Assembly (NCBI RefSeq): GCF_000247815.1
Contig: NC_021675.1
Location: 66,855,040-66,919,039, forward strand
DNA length: 64,000 bases
Reading direction: 5' to 3'
Source of the DNA: Ficedula albicollis
Taxonomy: Eukaryota > Chordata > Aves > Passeriformes > Muscicapidae
Positions 1-10,100 of this stretch are shown here, piece after piece. A program made the translations under genes and the position numbers. Under the pieces are notes generated by a model. That model was not told where the DNA came from. It did not search any database and was given only the letters and a program-made list of their open reading frames with translations. Each line of letters begins with the position of its first letter. Positions within the stretch are counted from its first letter, which is position 1.

Positions 1-142
1 CACCAGGTGGCCGTGTGCCGGTAGCTGCCGAGGAGAGTGGGAAGGGCTGGTGTGGAAGCAGGAGGAAAGCGAGCATCGTCTGCACGCGGAGCCCCGTATC
101 CCGGAGGGAAGGAAAGAGGGAAGGAAAGAAGGAAGGAAGGAA

Positions 143-144
<2 letters not shown>

Positions 145-207
<63 letters not shown>
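145..207. repeat. poly-C run, 63 bases
   Basis: Uninterrupted C run preceded by a purine-rich GGAA/GAAA tract (about 105-144). Reading frames through it give only polyproline and are not evidence of a gene. It may be a real simple repeat lengthened by sequencing error. Confidence 0.95.
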
Positions 208-1230
208 AGGGGGAGGCTCCTCCGCCTGCCTCGGTAAGTGCTGCCGGAGGAATCCTCATCCTCATCTTCATCCCCGTCCCCGGGCAGGTCCTGACGCCCC
301 TTCGCCGGGCAGGGCTCCCCGCGGGCACGGCTCCCACTGCTGCTCCCCGCTCCGGGTGGGATCCCCTCTATCGCAGGCTCCCCTGAACCCACTGCCCGAG
401 GGACACCCCCTTCAAACCCTGTCTCCCCCTCGGGAGGGGTTTCTCCCCCTCTTTTTCCCCCTCTCGGCGGGCAGGACCCCCAGCCCCTGCCCGGGCTGAT
501 GCAGACGCGCTCCGCAGCATCCTCGGCGCTTTGCCCGACCTGGGGCTGGGCTTTTGCTGCCCTCGGGGTTGGCGCTTTTGCTCCCAGAGGTTTGGTGGCT
601 TTGACCGCAGGAAGGGTGGATTTGGCACCCCGGGGCTGTGGATTTGAGCCCCGGGGTAGTCTCTTTGTACTCAAGGGTTTGGTGCGTTTTTTCGCCCCAG
701 GGTTTGGGGTTTTTGAGCCCCAGGGTTTGGTGCGTTTTTGCGCCCCAGGGTTTGGGGGTTTTGCACCCCAGGGTTTGTGGATTTTTGCACTGCAGGGATT
801 GGGAGTTTTGCTCCCCAGAGTGTGAGGGTTTTGCCTCCCCAGGATTTGGGTTTTGGCGCCCCGGCTCAGTTCCTAACGCCAGTGAGAGCCCAGTGCCGGC
901 AGCGCGGGTTTAACTTCGCCTCGAGTTTCACTGGTGTGATGTCGCTCGGGTCTCTCCTCGGAGCAGGCAGCGGCTGCCGGAGACTTTCTGTGGCCGCCGA
1001 GGAGTCTGCCGGGGGCTGATCCCAACCCGCTGTGCCGGCTGTGGATGCGGATTCCGTGTCCTGCTTCGGGGCAGGACCCATCAGCTCCAGGCAGCGCGGC
1101 TGGGAGCATCTCCGAGGGGAGGGATCCGCACCCCCGGTACCCCCCGGTACCCTGCAGCGGGGAGAGCAGCACGCTCCGGGCTCAGGACACTGCCGAGCTG
1201 CTCCTGCCATCAGTTCCCAAGGTAAGATAT
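208..1230. other. GC/CpG-rich left-edge region, no gene assigned
   Basis: C- and CpG-rich sequence continuing from the poly-C run. Open frames are short, overlap on both strands and show no protein family. A donor-like AAG|GTAAGA lies near 1220, so this could be a promoter/first-exon area of a gene to the left or a 5' non-coding exon of the receptor at 6880. No matching acceptor can be proved. Confidence 0.4.
545..870. repeat. degenerate GC/T-rich minisatellite
   Basis: About ten imperfect units of roughly 25-35 bases, each built on CCCCAGGGTTTGG followed by a T-rich piece such as TTTTTGCG. Units differ in length and sequence, so the array is old or gene-converted. The protein-like frames through it are by-products of the repeat. 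Confidence 0.75.
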
Positions 1231-1710
1231 CGTGTCTTACCGTGCTCCCAGAGAGGCTGCAGCAGCTGCTCTGGGCTGGTTTGGGGAAGGAAAGAAGTCG
1301 CGCCCTGGGAAATGCTGTCCTTGCAACGGGGAAGTTGGACAGAGAGAGAAGGGAGGTCAGTGCCAGGCTCACTCTCTGCAGGACCTCCTCGGATGCTGTG
1401 CTGGTGGAAGCATCTCCGGGCATTCTCCCCCTCCTTCATCACCACCCACAGCCTTGCACAGCTCAGCAAACTGCTCACACTGTTCAGCAATCACTGAGCT
1501 GCTGCAGTTTTCTCATGGGGAGGAGAAGGGAAAGGTGTGTGAGGTCCTGGGACAGGTGTTGTTCCCTGCTGGTTTGTACCTGTTTCAGCAGAGCCTGGCA
1601 GCAAAATGTATTCCCAGTAATATATTTCCAGTTTTCATAATTCCTCTAAGATTTTAAAGTGCAGTCAGCCTTGAAATTGCAGAGGTTTTTTCCCCCTCCT
1701 TTGCCATCAA
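1231..1710. other. unassigned intergenic sequence
   Basis: Mixed-composition sequence without a recognisable gene, RNA or repeat. Overlapping frames on both strands (up to about 200 codons) show no family features and lose GC bias toward 1600. Confidence 0.4.
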
Positions 1711-1768
1711 AATATGCCTTTTGCTGATGAAATTAACCTTTCCCCCCAATATGCCTTTTGCTGATGAA

Positions 1769-1801
<33 letters not shown>
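1711..1801. repeat. 33-36-bp duplication followed by a 28-base poly-C run
   Basis: The segment AATATGCCTTTTGCTGATGA plus AATTAACC occurs twice in tandem, at about 1711 and 1748. The second copy runs directly into a pure C run at 1774-1801. Confidence 0.85.
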
Positions 1802-2710
1802 TTTAGGTTGAGATTAGTCTGCTGAATAAATCAGTTCTAACTTTCTGGATATTAAAGGGGAACATAGATGGTGGAGTTGCTTTGCTCAGGCAGCCTCAGA
1901 GCAGAATCCAACCCATCAGCCTTTTGAAAGGGACTAAAACGACAATATCCAACAAAGAACAGTGCAAACCCTAAGGCATCTGAGATCCCCAGGAAATCTG
2001 GGAAGATCCCACTCCATGGTACAACTGGGCATTTATCCCTTTGGTCTAAGAGGGCTCTTACAGGAAAGACTGATGTTGTAGAAAGACTCTGGGCTATCTG
2101 AGCAGTGTAACCACATGGGCTGCTGCAGCTCACAGGGGCATTTAGAAGTTCCAATATTTTAAGCTGAGGAAGTGCATCCCTGGGAAAGATGGCATGTCCT
2201 GCTTTGTCCCAATAATTTCCATAGAGAGGGTAAGATGGTATCCTCTGTTTTCCTGTGTTAACAATTCTCCAGGTGGTTTGAGAGCAGCACTTCTTAGTTA
2301 ACATAATTTAGCACATTTGGATAAGGGTTGGCTTCTCAGTCAGAGGCAAAAGGATCCAGACATCCACCTTGGCCGTGACAGGGACTGTGGATGAGCTTCC
2401 TGAGGATGAGAATCCACTGAGGATTCTGCCTGGGGAGTCTTAAAAGGGATCAGGAGCAGCAGGGTCCTGTTGTCTGTACCCTGAATTAGAGTTCAAGGTA
2501 CAAACCTGAAGTTTCAAGAATCCATCATCCCTTGTTTTTATTGCTGGAGTAGTGGATGTCAAATAAAGACAGCCTTATTTCCAGTCCCTCAGCCTTTTGC
2601 TGATAAAAAGAAAAAAAATAGACAAGTGTGTTTCCCTAGTGTTTTGTGAGTGTGGGCACATCTGCCTGCTGGTTTTGTGCACTGTCATACTCCTGGATGT
2701 CTCCTGCATT
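1802..2710. other. unassigned intergenic sequence
   Basis: A 150-codon open frame lies on the minus strand (2304-1852). It has no recognisable domain, no splice partner that I can find and no neighbouring gene context, so it is not called as a gene. Nothing else is recognised. Confidence 0.35.
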
Positions 2711-2864
2711 AAGGAGCCTGCTGTGAGTTTGTCACTTGAGAAGACCTTTTAACCCAGGCTGGGAAGGAGCCTGCTGTGAGTTTGTCACTTGAGAAAACCT
2801 TTTAACCCAGGCTGGTCCTGCTGTGAGTTTGTCACTTGAGAAGACCTTTTAACCCAGGCTGGGG
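2711..2864. repeat. three-copy tandem duplication, ~50-bp unit
   Basis: Three adjacent copies of a unit containing CTGCTGTGAGTTTGTCACTT and CTTTTAACCCAGGCTGG, starting near 2711, 2764 and 2812. They differ by one base (GAAGACC/GAAAACC) and by a short deletion at the start of the third. Near identity implies recent duplication. Confidence 0.9.
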
Positions 2865-3247
2865 GCTGAGATGGTACTTGAGGAGCACAGAGAACTTGCA
2901 AAGAGAAATTCTAATAACTGTGTCCTAATTCTGCTCAAAGTTTGAGAGTGGTGTGTGCTCACAGAGCAGTGTGAATGATGATCTGCTTTAATTAGAGTCA
3001 TTCTAACGCTGGTACAATCTTCATGGCTCTGTGGGAACAGTCATTCTTTACAGGAAGGTGTGACTTCAAAACCTTCTTGTCTCAATGTTACATCTACAAA
3101 AACCCAAATAATTAATCCAGAATTCTCACCTCTCATTCTCATCTTCCCATGAACAAAAATTTGACAGTCATTTTTTTAAAAATCTGAAGACCGGGTGTCT
3201 TAAACTTTAAAATGACACCTTTTTTAAAATTTTCTAAAAAAAAAAAA

Positions 3248-3714
<467 letters not shown>

Positions 3715-3719
3715 AAAAA

Positions 3720-6157
3720 TTATTTTTCATCAAACCTGATTTTTTGCTGTTCACGTCAGATGAGCGTATGCTAATCCTGAATGCTGTCCTGGGAGAACCT
3801 GGGGCTCACTGGGTGGCTCTCAGGTGTTTTAACTGGTTAGGGGTCAGCTCAAGGTGGGGGCAGAGGGCAGCTTCCAGATGTTGTAGAGGTGCCAGGGGTG
3901 CGAGGACACCAGCAGGTGTGGGAGGTGAGATGGGAGATGGCTGTGGAGCAGGGATGGCCCTTGCAGAGGTGGGTTCTGGAGCCTGGCTCCCATGTGCCAC
4001 TCTCTGTGCCCCTGAGCTGTCTGTGTGGACACCCTGGAGGAGAACAGCCTGAACAATTCTTTCTGCCAGGAAATGTGGCTGCATTGAAATCCAGCTGTTC
4101 CACAGGAGCTCATCTAGCCCCAGCACATCCCATGGAGCTGTTAGGAAGAATGGAACATATTATCCTCCTTTCTGTCAATGATGGGGGAGCTGGAGACTGG
4201 ATTTTTTATTTTATCTTTGTGGCGTGTTACCAGGATGTGGAATGTAATCCCAGGAACATTTTTATTAGGACTGAGGTACTTAAGACACTCTGCAGTGCTG
4301 GCCCAGGGGGCTGCATGAGGTGATGTCCCAAAAACCTGCCTGTTCTCAGTGCTGGAGGAGCAGGAGAGCTTCAGGTCTCCGTCAGTGACTCCTCCCAGCT
4401 CCAGTGAGGAAGAGCTTTCCTTCTTTATTTTTATTTTCCTAGACAGCTTGAGTCTTCTCTTAATTTTGTTTTTCATTTTTTAACTTGAAAGGAAGGAAAC
4501 CACTAAATCCAGCAAATAAACGGAAGTCATGAGATGGAGTTGAGGATTTTGAAGAATGAGTAGGTGCATGAATACAGGATTACATCCAAGGACAAGGTCA
4601 CTACTGCTTTCAGAAAATGCAGCCCAGCTTCACAGTTGTATAGGAATGCTTGGAAGAAATCAGCAGGTGGAAAAGAAACACCTTGGTGCTGTAGGCTGCT
4701 TGGAATTCTGAAAGGTTTTCAATGTAGTCCTTCATGGTGGGAGTTTTAAGGAAATGTAATAGCCCTGAGTTAAGAAGGAAGCTCCCTGTGTGAAAAAGTA
4801 CTTGTCTGAGAGGTGACATGCAGGAGGGGTAAGGGCATGGTGAGTTACAGAGAGGTCAGTGATGCTCTTACAGGGATAGGGGCTGGGATTTGTGGGGTTC
4901 TAGAAATCTTCAGCTGGGAAAATGGTGCATCATGAAGCAGTGATATTTACAGGCAGAAGAAAGTTTAACCAGGGCATGGAGGATAATGTCTGACTTAATG
5001 AAGTGGAAAGAAGTTTTTATGAGACTTGTTGAGCATTACAGTGGAAGAAAGAATTTAACTGCCAAGTGATGGGGTTTCAAAAAGATGGAGAGAGTTTAAT
5101 TTCCTAATCTCATGCTATTTTCCCATCTAAAGCAGTGGACTCTGAGCTCTGGAACAAGACCTGTGGATGGCCACAGCCCAGTGGAAAGCTCAGTGCCACT
5201 CAAATCAGCAAATCATGTCAGGGATGGTGGTGAAAGAGGAGCAGGACAGAACAGAGATCGTGCCCTTAGGAAAATCCACAGAACATTTACCTCTGGGAAT
5301 AGTTTGGAGTTTTTGTCCTTCTCAGGGGCTCAGAAGAGCAGGAGGGATGGGCAGAGGTTGAAGAGCCGAGCAGTGGCACTGAGGAATTGGATGGGGACGG
5401 GTTGTGTGATGTCTATTCCAAGGCAAGGACCAGAGGCACTGAATGAATCTGGCTGGTGACAGGCTCAGAACAAGCAAAAAGAGGATTTCACTGCAGGGCA
5501 CAGAGCTGAGCTGTGGAAGTTGTTGCTGTAGGAGGTCATGGATGCTAAAAGTTTGCTGGGCCAGAGGGGAAGCAGGACAATTTAATGGTTCAGAAATCAT
5601 TGAAACCATCTTAAGAGGTAATTCTTAATCATAGGCTGCAGGAAGGACAAAGAGATGTTTGGAACATTTTGCTGCCTTGTTCTTACACTCCTCCTCAGAC
5701 AGTTTGGCCCCTGTGAGATGAGGCAAGTTGGGCTATAGGGATGTTGTCCAGGCCCACCCTCACACTGCACTGAGCAGGATGCCCTGGAGATGTGGGACTG
5801 ACCTGAGGGTGTCATGGAAGCAGATCCCAGTCACTGGAGAAGTGATGATATTTAAATAAAACAATTTGTCATTGGGAAATATTTGTATAATTCTCTTTCC
5901 CCCTCAAGTTTTGTGTTCCTTTAGCTACACCAGTAAGCTTTGAACTGCTGGAGTTTTTGCAGGGCATCATTCCCACCTTCCCACCTACCTGTGACACCAC
6001 TGGGTCAAAGTCTGGGAAATGAGCTGTGGACACAAGCATGTGGATTTCCTCAATGGAAAAAATCCCCAGTTAAGGGGTTGGGAGCATCACTTCCCATCTG
6101 GGCACAGAGGGAACACGAGTCTGGGGTCAGGGCTGCACCTGAGACACCTCAATTTGG
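3720..6157. other. intergenic sequence, no gene recognised
   Basis: Ordinary AT/GC-mixed DNA. Open frames are at most about 145 codons, overlap on both strands and match no family that I recognise. No RNA gene or clear transposon was seen. Confidence 0.45.
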
Positions 6158-6194
6158 TGATCTTCCAACCCAAATCATTCTGTGATTCCACAAT
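6158..6194 (+). mobile_element. CR1-like LINE 3'-end remnant
   Basis: Contains GATCTTCCAACCCAAATCAT followed by TCTGTGATTCCA, which matches the end of avian CR1 elements in the plus orientation. Only the terminal 40 or so bases are recognisable. Confidence 0.5.
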
Positions 6195-6410
6195 TCTGCT
6201 CCCTGTGTAGCTGCTGGCAGCCCTGCTTGGCCATTCTCACTGGAGGCTGGAGCTGCCCACTCTGGTAATAAAGAAACTCTAAATTCAGTCAGAAAAAGCA
6301 CCAGGACACCCCAGGGCCCAGCACGGACTGAACAGAGGGGTTATGGACACAGCCAGCCTGGGCAAGCAGCCCCAGCTGGTCTGGGGGTGGCAGAGATGAT
6401 AGTGAGAATA

Positions 6411-6480
6411 TAGAACCACAGAATGGTTTAGGCTGGAAAGCACCTTAAAGATCATCTAGTTCCAGCCCCCACATTATGTG
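6411..6480 (-). mobile_element. CR1 LINE 3'-end fragment
   Basis: AGAACCACAGAATGGTTTAG, then GCTGGAAAGCACCTTAAAGA and TCATCTAGTTCCAGCCCC, is the reverse complement of the CR1 3' terminus. The element therefore lies on the minus strand, about 400 bases upstream of the receptor coding start. Confidence 0.75.
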
Positions 6481-6879
6481 GACTTGGCGTGCTGTTCAGT
6501 GGGATTTAGCCCAGCTGCTTTAATTTTTTATTTCATTTGTTTTCTTTTCCTCTCTCTCCTCTCAGTACATTTCTAATTTTTTTTTCTGGTCCCATGCTTC
6601 ATCTGATGATGCATTTTCATTCACAGGAGGGCTTTTAATTGCCGTGAAGGACTTCAGTCAATGCTGCACATTTATCCTCACCCTCAGGATTTCAGACACT
6701 TCTAATGGCTGCTAACCACGGGACAGTGCTGGCACAGGCACAGCAGGGTGTGTGGATTTTTCCTGGAGCAAATGAGGTGTAAATATAATTTCCATCCTCC
6801 CTTTCACACACCTACAAATCGTCATTACAGCAATTCTGGTTCTCTCCTTTTATCTCATCCAGATTTTAACAGCGGGAAG

Positions 6880-7136
6880 ATGCTGATGGACAGGAACGAA
6901 ACCTGGCTCTCTAATTTCTCCTCTGCTGCCTCCTCCTTTGCAAGGGGAGGGGCTGGGCTCCAGGAGGTGCTCACTGGGCTGGTCCTCACCCTCATCGACG
7001 TGGTCACCCTGCTGGGAAACACCGTGGTGTTCCTGTGCCCCGTGGTGGAGAGGAGGCTGCGCACGGTCACCTACATGTTCATCATGTCCTTGGCCATGGC
7101 AGACTTCCTGGTGGCCTGCCTGGTGATGCCCTTCAG
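6880..7136 (+). CDS. receptor coding exon 1 (N-terminus, TM1, TM2)
   Basis: Encodes the extracellular N-terminus and TM1-TM2, ending VMPF plus two bases of a Ser codon. The donor is CAG|GTGAGG. An upstream in-frame ATG at 6748 would add 44 residues that do not look like a receptor N-terminus; the pyrimidine tract and CAG at 6841-6862 suggest a spliced 5'UTR instead. Confidence 0.88.
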
Positions 7137-10100
7137 GTGAGGAGTGTCCCTGGGCTGGGATCCACCTGCTGGGCTCTCCAAAGGGCTGGGCCATGGCCGG
7201 TGGCTCTGTGTGCTTCCCTGTCTCTGCTCTGTCTTATGGATCCCCTTATAATGCATGGAGACACATTTCCCCGGGGTGTTTTTCCTGCTGGCCACACAGG
7301 GACCCTGGCTGCTGACCTGAGCTTGATTTCCAGCTCTGCACGTGGAGCTGCAGTCATTGAGGCCCCTCTTCCAGGACTAGCCGTGTGTATGGAATGTAAG
7401 GAATTTATTCAGTGTAATTAAGCAGAGTAATTTAGGCTTCCCCTATATTTCATGGAGAAAGAGGCACTTCAGAGGGCAGGTGCCCCTGCACGAGGTTTAT
7501 ATTTATGGGAGTTTCACCACCTGGCTAAAACAGTGAAACAAAACCAGAGAGCAGCTGGCTTGTGATCCTGGCTGTCTTGTCCTTCAAAGCAGCCATAAGT
7601 TTGTGTAAATCAGGGAACTGCACCCTGTTTTGAGTTCATGGGCAATATGAGGGAACTGAGCTCTTTTCATGTTCTGTGCTTCATTTCTCATGGGGCTGCC
7701 CATTCTTTTGAATTTGGCACTGCAACGTATTGTCCCAACAAGCAGTTACAAAAAGGTTCATGGTATCAGGTGAAAAAAAGCAGTCAATGATGTTCTTTTA
7801 AAAAATATTGCTGCTAACTTAAATTCTGTGCTTGATGAATTTTAAGTTCAGGTTCTGAAATTATCATAGAACCATAGACTGGTTTGGGTTGGCAGGGAGC
7901 TCTGGGGGTCATCCAGTCCAAGCCCTGCACTGAGCAGGGACACAGGCAACTGGACCAGCTTGCTCAGAGCCCCATCCAACCTGGCTTTGAACACTTCCAG
8001 GGATGGGGCAGCCACAGCTTCTCTGGGCAACCTCACTGTAAAAAAAGTCTTCCTCCTATTTATTTTTAATCTACTTTCAGTGATGCCTTACTTAAACAAC
8101 AAAAACTACAAAGGGGAGCAAAGATCAGAGTGTGGTTGGTGCTTTGTGCCCTCCTGAATGTCCTGGTGGGAAGAGCTCCAGCTCCTGGTGGGCCATGTGC
8201 TGGGGAATGGACCTTGCTGGCTCCACCAGCCTTGTCCAGCCCTGCCAACACAGTGGCTGCTGTTTCACACTTTCCCACTGCTTTGGCTTCACATTTATGT
8301 TGCTCTTTCAGATTTCCATTTGCCCCTCAGTTGGCAGGTTATTATGTGCCAAAGGGAAGGAAAAGAAATGATCTTAGGAGGCAGTTTGGCTCAGGAAAAT
8401 GTGGCAGAAGGGAAAAACAAATTTGTCGCTTGGTGTCTTAATTTCATAAGAGTAAGACTTTTGTTTTGTTCCTGGCTTGGCTGGTTTGCAGGAGTGGTTC
8501 AGCTGAGCTTAGCTTGTTGTCTGAGTACTCCAGCCAGCCTGTCATTTCCAGCTGGAAACATTTCCAGCTATTCTTTTCCTCTGCAAGCAAAAGGGCAAGG
8601 CAGGGGTGACTTCATTGTGTGGTTTTCTTGGCTTGTACTACTCCTTCTTATCCAGCACCCTTTCCAAGCTGCAGAGGCTTTGTACCTCAGAGAAGAGGGG
8701 TCAGGTACCCGTTGCCCCATGCTGCAGGGAGTGTCTGCAGGTCAGGTGCATCCCACCAGATGTGTGCAGGCGAGAACTGGGCACCTGCTCTCCTGGGATC
8801 TGTGTGCAAGGGTGGTCCAAGAGCAGCACATCCCCTTCTGGGAGGCCAGAGCACACCACAGGCTCTGCAGCGTCTCTGGGGATAAGGAGGGCTCTGAGGA
8901 ATGGCAAAACAGCACCCAAGTCCAGTTCTGAGCCCGTGTTCCAATTCCAATGCCTCATTTCCCCTCTGTAAAAGAGCCATGAAACCTTCCCATGTGTGTG
9001 CTGTGGGATCCTCCACTCTGCCCATGGTGTAGGGACAGGCTCTGCTGTAATTTGCTTGGATTTTTGCATGGAATCCCACATAACAAAGAGCTGCAGAGGG
9101 CTGGGACCCTTCAGCAGTTGCTGTGCTCTGGAACAGCCTTCACAAGTCGATTTAGTGAGCTGGAGCTGGTGAGGTGTAGATCAGGCATTGTTTTCTGACA
9201 TCAGGTTGAATCTTTCTCCCTTGCTGGACACCTGCAGCTCAGCAGCCCTGATCTCACTGTATTTAACCAGCAAGCTGGGAAGTTTCAGGATAATTAAAGC
9301 TCTGCAGGACTAGGGAGTTACTCATCAAATCCACTCACAATGGTAATTTCAGCAGCACCTTGGGAGTTGCAGAAAGCTGAAAAAAGGGAGAAGCAAATGG
9401 CATCTCACTGAATGCTATAGAAACAGGCATCAGCCTTCCTACAGCTGCCATATGCTCCTTCCTTTGCTGCTCACTTCTCACAAGCCCCTCTTGACTTTGT
9501 TAGAAATATTTTTGGTACTATCTCTGCTTTTTGCTGGTGTATTTACCTTGCTGAGGCATTTATGTGCCACATAATGTACAAGATGCATGGGCTTCCTCCT
9601 AGGATATTGTTTTGTATTTTTTTTTAACCAAGAGTGGAAATCCTTTCCAGTTTTGAAGCATTCAATTGGATGTGAAGTGAGTTTCTCTTGGAGATGTCCC
9701 ATGCCATAGGAACTGGGGAGAAATCGTAAAAGACTGTGCTGTGTCAGGCACTGGGAAAATGCTGTGATAAACAAAGCTGTGCAGATGTAAATTTGGGGAG
9801 CTTTGTGGGGCAAAGCACCTCTCTCATGGCACTTAGGCTGCATGAAGCATAGGTTTGCTCTTGTTCAGTCATGCTTCAGCTGTGGGATGCTCCTTTCTTG
9901 GGTTGTGCTTTGAGGATAACTCCCTGCTGTCTGAGCTGCATGCCCATCTTTAGTACCTGTGGGATGAAATACAGCATTACCTCAGCACAGTCATAAAGAA
10001 ATAGTCACAGAATGGTTTGGGTTGGAAGGAGCCTTAGAGATCCTCTTGTTCCAGCCCTGGGCAGGAGCACCTTCACCTGGACCAGGCTGCTCAGAGCATC

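Noticed and set aside
1852..2304. 150-codon minus-strand open frame
   Set aside because: No domain, splice context or recognisable family. A chance frame or an old unknown fragment cannot be told apart here.
8158..8931. 257-codon plus-strand frame in receptor intron 1
   Set aside because: No similarity to any family, overlaps frames on the other strand, and lies inside the intron; probably chance.
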